Counted from the first letter of the stretch, positions 30,217-40,935 are shown. The stretch is 64,000 nt of DNA from Euglena gracilis (GCA_039621445.1 CP154956.1:12523443-12587442); one strand, 5' to 3'. The notes: generated by a model not told the origin, from the sequence alone. Translations and numbers: made by a program.

Positions 30217-30710
30217 GTTCGCTCCCCACCTACAACCCTCACCCCAACCCTAAAATTTTGTTCTTTAAGGAATAGGGTTCGGGTTAGGGTTAGGGTTAGG
30301 GTCAGGGTAGACGTTTTTTTTCTTCAAAAAAAAACAAGACACAAGTTTTTTTTAAAAAAAAAACACCAATTTTTTTGAAAAAGCAAAAAATTAATCTTTT
30401 TCCTTGCGAAATAGCCATTTTTTCGAGGAAAAAGTTCTAAAGTCATTTTTTTTGGTCACCAAAAAGTGTTTTTTTTTTATGACAGCAACAAAGAATGTGT
30501 TTTTTTTTCAAAATGGCAAAAAAACGGGTTGTTTTCAAATGCAGTTCTACAAGGCATTACCATCTCCTTGTTCTGCCCAACGCACCTTTACACCCATTCC
30601 ATTTCTTCTATTTCTAGTTTTTTGGGGGGTACTTGTTCGCTGTACGACCCCCACCCCTAAAACCACGACCCCCAAATGGCAGAGTCGAACCCTAACCCTA
30701 ACTGAGGTTG
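30217..30710. repeat. inverted repeat with telomere-like CCCTAA / TTAGGG
   Basis: The left arm has CTTGTTCGCTCC and GGGTTAGGGTTAGGGTTAGG (30278-30302). The right arm has ACTTGTTCGCTG (30631) and CGAACCCTAACCCTAAC (30687-30703). A and T runs lie between. Confidence 0.6.
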
Positions 30711-31750
30711 ATGGCTTGTTTTTTGAAACAAAAAACATGTTTCTTTTCTAAAAAGATGTTTTTTTAGTTTTTCCTAACCCTTCATCCCAAAAAGGTGTGG
30801 TTGGCAAGGCGTCGCACATGTGAAAGCCAGTACCCTTTGTGGACTACGAAGATGCAGACATAAAAAATGAACTTTTTTCTAAAAAAGCATTTCAAAAAAA
30901 AACGCCAGCATGGTACCCAGAATGGTGGTGCCCCCGCGTCCCCCCCCCCCGCGTCCCCCCCCACATCCCCCCCCGCGTCCCCAACACCCCCAAGGCTTTT
31001 TGGAAGCGCGATGCAAATCAGCACACACACACACACACACACACAAAATGATACACGTCTCCACAAGTGGAACACACCACACTCTTTCCCTGAAGGACAT
31101 CCGTGGCAGCAAAAGCACGAACCCCACACCGTGGACACATAGGAACGGACGGAGGAGCAGGAGGAAAGACGGAGACAATAGGTGGTTAACAGTTGCGCCC
31201 TCCGGAGCTGGGTCGGCGTGGGGTTCAAGAAGGACGACGGACCACAATGGAGCGTTGGCAGGGGGGGGGGAGGGGGTCCCGAGGTAAGATTTTTTTTGTA
31301 TTTTTTGGCACTTTCTGCTGTACTGTCTCAACACCGGGGGGGGGGTCCTGGGGTCCCAACTGTACTACCAACCCCCCCTCAAATAGGCCAAAAACCGGCG
31401 CCAAAGGCGCCGGGAAAATTTTTTAAGGCCTTCTTTTGGTCTAAAAGGCCATTTTTGGTGTCAAAATTTTCATCTGTCTCGGGGGGGGGGGTCGGCACTA
31501 GGGGGGGGGGGGTCCTGAAAATCCTATCTGTACAGGGGGGGGGGGAGGGCGGAGTCCCAAAAAACCCCAACTGCCGTCGCCCCAATACCCACCCAACAAA
31601 AACGTCGTCTAGACTGGCATAAACCGCACCGTGTTGCTTGCAAACATCCATGTACTCCAAAAAAGCCTTTAAGGCGGCGTGGTTCTTTGGGGAATTTTTT
31701 TCTGTTGATCCCCACGGGTTGGGGGAGAGCCCGAAAGGGCATCCACCATT
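30711..31750. other. gene-free stretch with (AC)n and G-runs
   Basis: A short (AC)n tract lies at 31022-31045. A CGGCGCCAAAGGCGCCGGGA stem lies at 31395. GGGGGGGGTCGGCACTAGGG modules follow. No gene was recognised. Confidence 0.5.
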
Positions 31751-31754
31751 GCTC

Positions 31755-31990
31755 TAACCCCCCCCCCCAAATAACACCCCCCCCCCCCCCCCGGTGTGTT
31801 ATTTGGGCACCCGAACTGGGGCCCCAGGGGGGGGGGTGTGTTATTTGGGGGGGGTGTTATTTTTACATGGAAAACCAAAGGAAAACAGGGGTGTGTGTTA
31901 TTTGGGCACTCGAAATCGGCCCCCGAGGGGGGGTGTGTTTGGGGGGGTGTTATTTGGGGGGGTGTGTTATTTGGGGGGGGGTTTACCTAA
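31755..31990. repeat. CAAATAACACCCCC / GGGGGTGTTATTTG module cluster
   Basis: Two inward and five outward copies of the phrase frame C- or G-runs. CATGGAAAACCAAAGGAAAA at 31867 is the complement of the block at 6611-6630. Confidence 0.8.
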
Positions 31991-32085
31991 TTGTGGTTCG
32001 CAAAACAGCCTCAATTTCTTGTACGGTGGGGGGTTCAGGCATCTGAGCATCCATCAGGTTCACAGCACGCGTCATGGCTGTGGAA
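31983..32085 (-). CDS. exon of unknown protein with EPPxxxEIEA motif, third paralogue
   Basis: On the minus strand, after the acceptor-like GTGTTCCACAG (complement of 32073-32083), the frame reads MTRAVNLMDAQMPEPPTVQE then IEAVLRTTIR and a stop. The motif matches 3972-4028 and 19862-19930. Hairpins of the GTTCACGGGTG phrase lie next to it at 32148-32280. Confidence 0.45.
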
Positions 32086-32147
32086 CACACCGAAACCGAA
32101 AGGATATTGGCGGCAGAAATAAACACGAATGGTTTTTGTTTCATTTT

Positions 32148-32285
32148 CCGTTCACGGGTGCCCATAGGGATAACCGTGAACGTTAAACGGTTTTTCCTAT
32201 GGTCACCCATGAACACTTTTGAGTGTTCACGGGTATTCTTGGAGGTACCCGTGAACGCCCAAAAGTGCACCCGTGAACACGTCAA
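32148..32285. repeat. GTTCACGGGTG / CACCCGTGAAC hairpins
   Basis: Five copies of the phrase in alternating orientation, for example CCGTTCACGGGTGCCCATAG and GTGCACCCGTGAACACG. Confidence 0.8.
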
Positions 32286-32685
32286 AAATAGCCCGGTAGG
32301 CATCTGGTCAGAAAAAAATTACCTAAATTAGGGTAACCCGTGACTTTGTTGAACGGTGTTAAGAAGGAAACGGGGTTCAATCACGATTCCCTATTTCCGC
32401 TTACAATTTCTGGGTGTCATAATCTATGTGGAAAAACTCTGCGGAATCAAAGGCCTCAATAGGATTCTCCTGCAGCCGAATATATCTACCCCCCCCCCCC
32501 GGAAACTGTCCTCCCCAAACTTCTCCTCAACCCTTCATACCCGCCGACTTGTCCTCATAGGGACCTGTCTCCTGCCCTTGTACCCGCTGACCTGTCTCTT
32601 AAGAAAAATTTCAAAAATTTTCGACTTTTTTGTTCAAAGAACGGCAATTTATTTGAATTGTTAAGTTCTGAACATTTTTTCAGGC

Positions 32686-32971
32686 TTCTGGTGACAAACC
32701 TTGGAAAAAAACACACATCGTCCGTTGCCCCTTCCTCCCTTTGCTTTGTGATATGTTTGGGGAATTCAAAAGCGAAAAGTGGTTATTTGTTGCTGACCCA
32801 AACGACATGCAGGAGGGTATGCAGGCCTATGGGGAAGGTTTTTTTTTTCAGTCGGAAGTGCACTTGGGAGGAGTTAAGGTTCAATTATCAGATCTCACTG
32901 AGTTGATCGCAGACGGTTCAGTGGCTATGCCAAAAGGTGATGCAGTACTACTAGCCCATTTTTTCGGCTGA
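32686..32971 (+). CDS. terminal exon of unknown protein
   Basis: Behind ACATTTTTTCAG (32672-32683) the frame reads ASGDKPWKKTHIVRCPF, LPLLCDMFGEFKSEKWLF, VADPNDMQEGMQAYGEGF, VKVQLSDLTELIADGSVAM and PKGDAVLLAHFFG, then TGA. The spacing of hydrophobic and charged residues and the long run without a stop support coding. I do not recognise the fold. It lies just left of the TIR element at 33001 and may be cargo of a mobile unit or a host gene end. Confidence 0.45.
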
Positions 32972-33198
32972 TTTGTCAGCATAGACATGGACTCGACTTG
33001 TTTAAAGGCTGTGTTTATAGCAACATGGCTTTGGTCAAAGTCTGTGTTTCTAAACACAGACTTTGGCGTCCAAAGTCCGTGTTTAGAAACACAGACTTTG
33101 ACCTAAGTCTGTGTTTCTAAACACGGACTCTGACCTAAAAAACTGTGTTCACAATATTTGGACCCCGAAACATCCCAACGATGCAGAAATAAAGGAGG

Positions 33199-33545
33199 GG
33201 GGTCAATTTTTTGGCTTTGGCGCATTCGGCGCCAAGAGAAAATGGCCACTTTGAGGGGGGGGGGGAACAAATTTGCCAAAACGGCCATTGTGAGGGAGGG
33301 GACACTTGGGGGGGGGGAGTCAATTTTTGGGCTTTGGCGCCTTTGGCGCCAAGAGAAAATGGCCACTTTGAGGAGGGGGAAACACATTTGCCAAAACGGC
33401 CATTGTGACACCTTGGGGGGGGGGGTCAATTTTTGGGCTTTGGCGCCTTCGGCGCCAAGAGAAAATGGCCACTTTGAGGGGGGGAACAAATTTGCCAAAA
33501 AAAACTTTGGCCACTCTGGGGGGGCACTTTGAGGGGGGGGGTGAA
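33199..33545. repeat. tandem array, unit about 116 bp, about three copies
   Basis: Each unit has GTCAATTTTTGGGCTTTGGC, a GGCGCC-type stem, AGAGAAAATGGCCACTTTGA, a G-run and ACAAATTTGCCAAAACGGCC. A relative lies at 34650-34770. Confidence 0.8.
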
Positions 33546-33611
33546 GGTGTTTTTTTCTGTACCAAGTGGCTCAAAGGGTGGTTCCCCAAAAATATCACCA
33601 CACAAGGTCAT

Positions 33612-33795
33612 GCAAGGTTAGGCAAGGTTAGGACATCTCTCATCATTTGGAGCCTACCAAAGAACTCTTGGATCGTGGGTGCAGCGCCCAGAGCATTCTC
33701 ATCAACGTTGCAAAGTGCAGCAGGCAAAATGGGGTTTGCAAAAGGAAGGACGGTGTAAAATCTTGTGTCATCTTTCACATATGTTCCCCATGTTT
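33612..33795 (-). CDS. exon-like frame inside TIR element, unknown
   Basis: On the minus strand the frame GTYVKDDTRFYTVLPFANPI, LPAALCNVDENALGAAP, TIQEFFGRLQMMRDVLTLP reads like protein. It could be part of the element's own protein or captured sequence. No DDE or other transposase motif was seen in what remains. Confidence 0.35.
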
Positions 33796-34534
33796 AACCG
33801 TAATGTAACCACCATTTCGAAAGGATTCTAGTTCGGAAGACCACAGACGGCGGCCAAAATCTGCCCGGCGGCCTCATATTCGTATTCCGAGGTTTCTGGC
33901 CGTCCGAGATCTGTGCAGCAGATCCTAATTCAGCTTCGCTTTGTCCCAAAAATCTGTCGTCAGTCTGCCGTCCGTCGTCGAGGTTGAGAAACACAGACTT
34001 TGACCAAAGCCATGTTGCTTTATAAACACAGCCTTAAATAACTGCGTCTTAAACGCAGACTCTGACCTGAGTCTGCGTTTCGAAACGCAGACTCAGGTCA
34101 GGGTCTGCGTTTAAGACGCAGTTCTTGATATAAAGCCTGTCTTTCGCCAACAGGATTGAGAAGTTTCAAAAATGTGGAAATTTTCTTTTCGCAAATTTCA
34201 CAAAAAATCAGCCCCCAAGAGGACGACTTAAAAAAATGGAAAAGACCGGGGGGTTGGTGGTGAAGAGACAACTGGGAGGTGGACTTCTCCCAGGGGTCCA
34301 ACCAGCTGGCGGGGCAAACGCTCTGGCAGCGGCACACTTCATGAGTAAATGATTTGAAGAAGAACCGGCGTGTTTTTTTGATCCGTAGCAACAGGTGCAG
34401 AGGAGAAGAATGAGAAGAAAAATTGTGCCGGGAAAAGTCCCACCATTTTTCAACTTCTCCATCGTTGCATGTCTTCGTTTCTGACCCCCAGATTCCAAAT
34501 CCCCTGCATTGACAGTGGAGGCAAAGTAAACCCC

Positions 34535-34970
34535 CCCCTCCCCAAATAGCCTGGTGGGGTGCCAAGTTACCCTCACCCCCCCTCAAAGTGGCCACCCTCC
34601 AGGCACCGTGGGACCCCAAAATGGCCACTCTGGCAGGGGGGACACTTTGGGGGGGGGTCAAGTTTTGGCCTCCGGCGCCTTTGGTGCCAAAGGAAAATGG
34701 CCACTTTGGGGGGGGGTAGCCTGAAATTTGCCAAAATTTTTGGCCACTTTGGGGGGAGGGACAGTCTGAGGGGGGGGGTGAGGGTATTGGAACCATCTTT
34801 TTGGCCTTCCCCTCTGCCAGGCACCTTATTTCAGCGTCGCAAGCTGCTTTTGTCTCAAAATGGGGTTGCAAGTTACTGGAGCAATCTTTTTTTGCCTGGC
34901 CCCCCCGCCAAGTTTTTCGGCCACTGCCAAGAGCAAGGGCCCCGCCAGGTTATTTGGGGGGGGGTAGGTT
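34535..34970. repeat. CCAGGTTATTTGGGG module cluster
   Basis: Phrases AATAGCCTGGTGGGGTGCC, TATTGGAACCATC and CCGCCAGGTTATTTGGGGGG recur at 47915-48130 in a very similar order. Confidence 0.75.
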
Positions 34971-35049
34971 TACATCGAATACAAGCACTTGCTCCATATC
35001 GAGAACTGTTTCCCAGGCACAGGTTTCACGCCCGAACGAACTGGCGTCT

Positions 35050-35877
35050 GGGAAACAGTTTTTGAAACTGTGGCCAGGGGGCTCCAGTTTCACGCCCGAA
35101 CCGGCGGCTGAGGAATCACGGCCAATTTCGCCCAAAATCCCCATGTTTGGGGCAGTTTTGGGCGACTTTGGCCCAAATGGGCCGCCGGTCGAAAATGGCA
35201 GATTCCACACTTGTGAAGCCATGTTACCCATCAATTGAAAGCTCTTCTTAAGGGCTTTCAACAGATGGCCAAAGAATTCGGCCATAATGCACACCGCTCT
35301 TATTTTCAGCGATCGTGTATTCCAAATTTTGACATCCTAATTTGTCAAATCACAGCTCAGGTTGCATATTGCATATCAAACGAAAGGTCTCGCCAACACC
35401 TTTCACTTGGTACCCACAGAACTCAGCCAGATTGCAAAGCGCTCTCAAAATCAGCGATTGCATTTTTCCGCATTTTTCGGACCCTATTTGCACATCTGAA
35501 ATTCCACTTTTCATGTTGCCCATCGATTGAAAACTCTTCTCGAGGGCTTTCAGCAGATGGCCTTAGATTTCTGCCATACTGCGTTCTATTTCAGAAATTC
35601 TCCAAAATTGGCCAAAAGGAAAATTTTCCTCAAAAACCCCCAATTTCTGGCCCAAGACCACCCCAAAACTGTTGAAATATGATTGCCACCTGTCTACAAA
35701 CCCTTTTGGACACTTTTTGGCACTTTTTATTTTGGGTCCCCGAGACGCAAAGTAAAAACCGGTTTCACGCCGACATCTGGGACGCCGGTTCGGAGCAGAA
35801 ATTTCCCGCCCGAACCGGCGTCCCAGACGCCGGTTCGGGCGTGAAACCGGAGCCCCCAGACACGGTTTCAACCTCTT
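35050..35877. mobile_element. about 830 bp TIR element, third diverged family member
   Basis: The ends are inverted: GGCTCCAGTTTCACGCCCGA at 35080 and the complement of GTGAAACCGGAGCCCC at 35849, with GACGCCGGTTCGGGCG hairpins. The interior AACTCTTCTCGAGGGCTTTC (35531) is the complement of the TTGAAAAGAGCTTTCGATCG type of block in copies 1 and 2. It also carries a 294 bp internal direct repeat (CATCAATTGAAAGCTCTTCT at 35230 and CATCGATTGAAAACTCTTCT at 35521). Confidence 0.65.
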
Positions 35878-35997
35878 AACTGACTTACTCACAAGTTACT
35901 GAAGCTCCACCGCATAACATTTTTGTTGCAACACAAGTATTTTTTTGCTTCTTTCTGACCCTACACCTCAAATGTGTCAAACGTATCTTTTTTCCTA

Positions 35998-36210
35998 GGC
36001 CCCTTTTTGATGTGGCGACTTGGTCCGCACCATCATTCCCTCCTCCGTTGCTACCAGTTTGTTGATCCAATGCTGGAGGCACGTTACAAGGAGACATCTG
36101 TGGATGTGACGGTCCAGTTTGCCCCAGACCGGATCCATGTGCACGGTTTCATATTTTTGGGCCAAAAGGAGCACATACTGGTTGTATGGTCAAATACTTA
36201 TTTACGGCCG
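35998..36210 (+). CDS. exon-like frame, unknown protein
   Basis: After TTTTTTCCTAG (35989-35999) the frame reads FLMWRLGPHHHSLLRCYQF, VDPMLEARYKETSVDVTVQF, APDRIHVHGFIFLGQKEHIL and VVWSN. Alternating hydrophobic residues suggest beta strands. The family is unknown. It runs into AT-rich sequence at about 36215. Confidence 0.35.
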
Positions 36211-36920
36211 TTGTTTTCTGTTTTATCTTGTTTATTGTTGTTGCCTTGATTGCTTGTTATTATAAATCTTTATCTTGTTATTATTAAAATATATTTATTA
36301 ATTCTTATTTATTCCTTGCTTATTATGGTCAACGTACCCATGGCAAATCCTTTTTGATTGGCCTTTCCAACACCCAGAGATGAGCTAACTCTCAAGCACC
36401 AGCAATCCAAATTTCATCAAGATTTTTTTATGCAGGGAAGGATGGCGTAAAGTGAAGCCTCCATCAGTTCCCCACAGTACTTCACAGTACCCCCACCCAC
36501 AGCCCTCCTGAAATGAAGCACAACTCCGAAGATGAAGTCGCTGTTTTGATGTGTTAAAAGGCTGTTTTAAGCCGCCATCTTTGCTTGTGGGATTCCACAA
36601 CATTGTTGTACTGGTGTCATTCCTGTTCTTTGGGGCTCACAGGCGCATATACTCATCATTTCTGCATTTTATTCAGCGGGAGTTTTTGGTGTCCCTTTTG
36701 GTGAAATTTCACCCATTCTTGTCCAAAATGTGAAAGAGCCGAACGGCCGAGAGAGACTCTTCTTTTTCACAATTCGAAAAAGGCGCTCTTCACACCCTGG
36801 TTCTCCAAATGTCCACCGACCTGTTTTGTACCCGCCTCTCAGTCTGTTGGGGCCAACATGGCCCGGGCTAAAGAGCTGGGGGGGGGATTGGGTTACGCTG
36901 CTGTCAAACGGTCGGGCCTG
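36211..36920. other. AT-rich to mixed stretch, no recognised gene
   Basis: 36215-36340 is TTATT-rich. Nothing conserved is seen to 36900. Confidence 0.35.
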
Positions 36921-36925
36921 GCAGC

Positions 36926-37045
36926 ATGAAGTTGCACGGCTATTGGCATCTCATCGTCTTGGTCGCCTTTCTGCTCTCGTACGTCGGGAACTACGAACTG
37001 CCGGTGGGCTTCTGGGTGTACTTGACCAAGGGCAGAGCCATGGGC
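36926..37045 (+). CDS. sensor histidine kinase gene: possible first exon, membrane segment
   Basis: ATG at 36926 opens MKLHGYWHLIVLVAFLLSY then VGNYELPVGFWVYLTKGRAM. The first 30 residues form one strong membrane segment with a charged end. Codons end mostly in C or G, as in the downstream kinase exons. The frame stops at TGA 37058, so a splice site must lie before it (GGGCGAG followed by GGTTGCG). I assign it to the kinase because it is on the same strand, has the same codon use, and the kinase needs N-terminal membrane segments. The link is an inference. Confidence 0.4.
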
Positions 37046-37437
37046 GAGGGTTGCGGATGAGGATGTAGGGATGGGCAGTGGCATTTGGGGAACGGCGATG
37101 AAAGAATGCTGGAAGATGGAACAGAAATTTCCATGAGATTACTCCATTTTGTTGATGAGGTGTGCCGGGTTTTGGACCACACCACAAATAAGACCACCAA
37201 GTGCTTGAAGGCAGGTTGTTTTTTTTTCTGCCGACGAGCTCCAGAAGGGCGATGTGGCCAGCACTCAGCAGAGGAACACAAATGTGGTGGGGAGGGAGGG
37301 AGAGGAGGAAGGGGCTCTGGGTGAGGAGCGGGCGGGACGGGACAGTATTGGGCCGGGCGGGTCCCGGCCTGACCCTCCTGGTCCATTAGGACCCCTCCCA
37401 AGCCGGTGGTTTGCGACCTGTGTCGCCCTTGCCCCAG

Positions 37438-37524
37438 GCATGCTGATCGTCTCCCTCGTCTTCCTGGTGCTGTGCTCTGTCTGCCGCCGCTACAAATCCG
37501 CCGCATACGTCGTCCATGTTCTGG
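37438..37524 (+). CDS. sensor histidine kinase gene: membrane exon
   Basis: Between an acceptor-like TTGCCCCAG (to 37437) and CTGG followed by GTGGCT (37525), the frame gives MLIVSLVFLVLCSVCRRYKS and AAYVVHVLG. That is one membrane helix followed by a basic cytoplasmic turn, as expected for a multi-pass sensor. This junction pair can be read as canonical GT-AG. A frame upstream of it (37254 onwards) is low complexity and probably intronic. Confidence 0.45.
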
Positions 37525-38194
37525 GTGGCTCTCACGGTTGCGCTACCCCCCCCTCAAAATCAGACCTGGACCATTTCATGTGTTGTGAAAGCCTGATGGG
37601 GGGGGTCTTTATTCATGGGGGTGTCCATTTCATGGATTTTTGTTCGGAGCGTCCAAGGGGGGTCCTATTTTTGGGGGGGTTATTGGCTCCTGCACGTCAG
37701 GGTTGTTGGGTTTTGACACCCTGCGTCCCCGGAATGTGGCTTTCTTTGGGTCTTGGAGAATTTGCAATTTTACAACTTTTTTTTTTTAACTTTTTAACAG
37801 AAACTTCCAGCTGCACGTCAGTTTTTAACTTTTTTTTTCTGAACCACCACCTTTTATATTTTGTATTATATTAAAATTTTATGTTTTATGTTTTTTTGTT
37901 CATTGTTTAAATTGTGTTTATGTTTATATTTTATGTTTTAGGTTTACTGTTATAATTATGTTCACATAAAGGTTAAATTTCTTTTTATCATTTTTTTTAT
38001 CCAGTCTTCGTATCATTTTTTGCATTCTGTTTGAGGGTTCAAAATCACTCTGGACCATGGTGCCCCTCTGGTGGCCAGCACCTTTTTTGCCGCCGAAGCT
38101 CCGTTCTCCTCTCCAGGGCGGATCGATGTGTTTGGACCACAGGAACCAAGTTCAACGTTCCTGCCGCTGTTTGGGGATGCGCCGACCACTGCTC

Positions 38195-38341
38195 AACGTC
38201 CCCCAAGCATTGCCGAGCCCCGTGGTGCTGGCAAGCCGCCCAGCCGGCACAATGTTTGTTTGTGCCATGGCCGCAGCCTACTCGTACATGATTCATCAAC
38301 CAGGCCACTGCCGTGCGATTCACCCCACCCAGGCTTGTGCT
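38195..38341 (+). CDS. possible membrane exon of the sensor histidine kinase
   Basis: The frame VVLASRPAGTMFVCAMAAA then YSYMIHQPGHCRAIHPTQ holds a predicted membrane helix of small and hydrophobic residues. Codons are C- or G-ending. Other frames here are also open because the DNA is GC-rich, so this is tentative. It ends before a G-run module at 38350. Confidence 0.3.
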
Positions 38342-38605
38342 TAGTCGGGTGCCCACCCCACGGGGGGGGGGGGTGGGTGCTAGGGGCAGGCACCCCATAG
38401 CACCCAATCCGACCCCCCCCGGGGGGGGGGTAGGGTTTTGGGGGTGTCTGCCCATAGCAGGCCCCTCCGACCCCGGCGTCGAAGGCGCCGAGGGCCTGGA
38501 AAAGGCCATTTTCAATGAAAATCTTCTGGGTCCCCCCCGGACTCCTATCCCCCCCAGGGGGAGGTGCCTGCTAGGGGCAGGCACCCTGTTGCACCCCCCC
38601 GGTTG
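38340..38605. repeat. GGGGCAGGCACCCCATAGCACCC module, copy 1
   Basis: It starts TTAGTCGGGTGCCCACCC and contains GGGGCAGGCACCCCATAGCA, a CGGCGTCGAAGGCGCCGAGG stem, and GAAAAGGCCATTTTCAATGA. Very similar copies lie at 51868-52200 and 60875-61115. Confidence 0.85.
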
Positions 38606-38939
38606 GTAAGTTCCAGAACAAGGGTTGCATATATGTGAACCTCGCTTTTCTGCCGTTTTAACGAAAATTCCTTCATAGCATCCAGTCAGGGGTTGCTTAT
38701 GTTTGGGGGTTGTTTGCATTTGTGTCGGCGGGAATTCCAAAAGCTTGCTAACAGTCCGGACAAAAATGACGGGAAACAAAAACGATGGGAAACCACCCAT
38801 CTTCCCCCGGCATTCTCTTTCCCGTCATTTTCTCTCCCCGTACCCTTTCTATGCCATTCTTGGGAGCCGCGCTCAGGAATAGTGAAGTTTCGCACACAAG
38901 ATGGGGTATGATATATGGTTTTTTTTTATCAAGAATCAC

Positions 38940-39590
38940 AATTACCCCCCCCCCCCTGTGTCCAACGACCCCCCTATGTCCAACGACCACCCCCCCCCGG
39001 TCAGAGGACACCTTTTCGGAGGTTTGATGTTTTTTTTTGCAGGTGTGTGAAAACTGGAGGTTTGCCAGCCCTGAAAGGCTTTTCTTCCGGCCTTGTCCTC
39101 TACCCCGCAGCCCATCATCCATTAAATGTTCCCTCTGGGGAGTTTTGTGCATTACGAGCGCTCCACCGGGGAGATAGTGCTCGCGGTTGTAGAAGGAGCT
39201 TTCACCACACTCCCAACATTCCATCATGACATTTTCGGGTGTTTGCTAAGTTGTATGATGGAGTGAAGATGGTTGATGGAATGCAGGGATTGTCGACTGG
39301 GTATCTTTGTTTTTTTGTGAAATCCCGCGGCGTGAAGGTACGTTTTGGGTGCTATTTGAGGAAATATTTGTTGACAGGGCTGGAAATGGAGGCGCGAAGC
39401 GCCGGAAGGAAAATTTTGACCTGTTTGGGGGGGTTTCAGCAAACTTTTTTCCCCCGACCCCGTGTCCAACGACCACCCCCCTGGTCAGAGGACATCTTTT
39501 TGGTCACTACCCTATGTCCAACGACCGCCCCCCCCCCCCCGGTCAGAGGACAGAAGTTACCGGTCGTTGGACATAGGGGGGGGGGGAGGG
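38940..39590. repeat. TGTCCAACGACC C-run module cluster
   Basis: The phrase occurs at 38959, 38979, 39462 and 39510 with CCGGTCAGAGGACA. One inverted GGTCGTTGGACATAGGGG lies at 39560. The same module recurs at 56025-56450. Confidence 0.8.
39127..39231 (+). CDS. exon-like SH3/Tudor-type fragment, copy 1
   Basis: The frame MFPLGSFVHYERSTGEIVLA then VVEGAFTTL resembles 56202-56312 (FPPGSPVLFERSDGTSVAAV, FIGPSPHGEKYYRYEIVP). The pattern PGxxVxYxRSxGxxxxAxVxG is that of a small beta barrel, such as an SH3 or Tudor-like fold. Both copies lie among TGTCCAACGACC modules, so the exon probably belongs to that mobile family. The function is unknown. Confidence 0.4.
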
Positions 39591-40247
39591 TAAATGCACA
39601 CAGAAGACCATGTTGACCTTTTTTTGAAGCTTTGAATTGTCGTTTACTGCTGAAAATCCTCCCTCGCGTGGATGGTAAGTGGTAAACCACCATTTTCTGT
39701 GAAAATTTTGAATTTTCCTAGCTAAATTTTCCAAAACCGAAATTTATCATTTTTATCCGTTCAATTTTTCCTCATCATTTTTGTCCGGACTGTATTTTTA
39801 GAGGGGGGTTACTTTTGCATTGCTCTGTCCCAATGGGCCAGGGTCCATACTTGTGGGATACCTGAAACCTCCAGCAAAGATCTTAAATTCCAGATCTTTC
39901 CCCCAAACCATTCCTGTACAATGCAGGCTAAACTCTCCTGAGCGGGAGAGTGTTTCCGTTGGCCTGCACGCAGCAAACCGAGTCCTGGCAGCGGGACTTG
40001 GTTCTCCGCTTCGTCCCATCGATGGCCCTACTGCCGGCCGAGGAACAGGAGGCTCCCCTTTGATGCCCTTCCCCGCCAACCCCAGATCTGACCCCTGGGG
40101 GGGGGCACGTGCCCAAAACTGTCTGGGCACTCGGGCAAAGCACCTTCGGTGCTGAAGCGCCAGAAGCCCAGAAAAACTCGTATTTGGCTCCTTTTGGCCC
40201 AGGCACCGACCCTTCCCCCCCCCCCGGCACCGACCCACCCTGTTCAT

Positions 40248-40455
40248 GCCAAAGGTGCCAGGTTCCCCACTGTCAATCCATCAGGGCGGCCCTTTGAGTG
40301 CCTTGGTGGCCGGCTGGACCCTATCCCCATACGGCGCGGTGTCATTTCGGTTTCCAAAAAGGGCTCTTTCTGTGTTCTGGTGGCAGGTTTTTCTTCTCTG
40401 GGTCTCCAGCTCTGGTCTCTGGAGCCATCAAAAGGGGAACACAAACAAAGCTCTT
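40248..40455. repeat. about 200 bp repeat, inverted copy at 42375-42560
   Basis: From AAAGGTGCCAGGTTCCC to GGAGCCATCAAAAGGGGAAC. The second copy is on the opposite strand 2.1 kb away. The pair could fold the intervening DNA or RNA into a large loop. Confidence 0.8.
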
Positions 40456-40529
40456 CTTTGGTACCGGCCGATTCCCCTCTCAGGCGTCCCCCCAGGTGCC
40501 AAAAAAAAAAACGTGTTTATCATCCAATT

Positions 40530-40715
40530 CTCCAGGTTTGCATTTGGATGATAGGAAGTTGTGGAGGATTGATGGCTGCAAAGAAAAAAACGTGGGCACC
40601 TGGGTGGTCCCTGCCTGGCATGATGTGTGGCAGGGGCAGCTGCCAGCGGTCGGGTTTTCCTCTTCCGCTTTGTTCCTCCCAAATGGAGCAGCTTCTTGTC
40701 TTGACCATAAATGAC
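40530..40715 (+). CDS. possible exon, unknown protein
   Basis: After ATTCTCCAG the frame reads LHLDDRKLWRIDGCKEKN, VGTWVVPAWHDVWQGQLPAV, GFSSSALFLPNGAASCLDH and then a stop. It is Trp-rich and looks coding. No family was recognised. It directly follows the repeat at 40248-40455. Confidence 0.3.
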
Positions 40716-40834
40716 TGTTGGCGCTTTCTCAGTTTTCTCTATTCCCGAACATCACCCCCGTGCGCTGTTGAAATCCGGATGAGAAGTCAGCAACACAATC
40801 TTGCTCAAAACCTGAAAACTTTGTTGACTCTAAC

Positions 40835-40935
40835 CCCCCCCAAAATAAGACCCCCCCAAAATAAGCCCCCCCCCCCCGGGGGCCGATCGAGCAAAAATCC
40901 AAAAATGAGACCCCCCACTGAATAAGACCCCCACC
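40835..40935. repeat. AAAATAAGACCCCC module, copy 2
   Basis: Contains GGCCGATCGAGCAAAAATCC between C-runs and continues with a GGCGCGAAGC block. Compare 25728-25830 and 55105-55215. Confidence 0.75.

Larger units (their letters stand above)
33001..34038. mobile_element. 1.04 kb TIR element
   Basis: The ends are inverted over about 50 bp: GGCTGTGTTTATAGCAACAT at 33007 against GCCATGTTGCTTTATAAACA near 34008-34027, continuing into GGTCAAAGTCTGTGTTTC and its complement. Extra TCTGTGTTTCTAAACACAGA hairpins lie inside the left end, and GTCTGCGTTTCGAAACGCAG hairpins lie outside the right end. The element carries the array at 33199-33545 and an exon-like frame on the minus strand. Confidence 0.75.
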
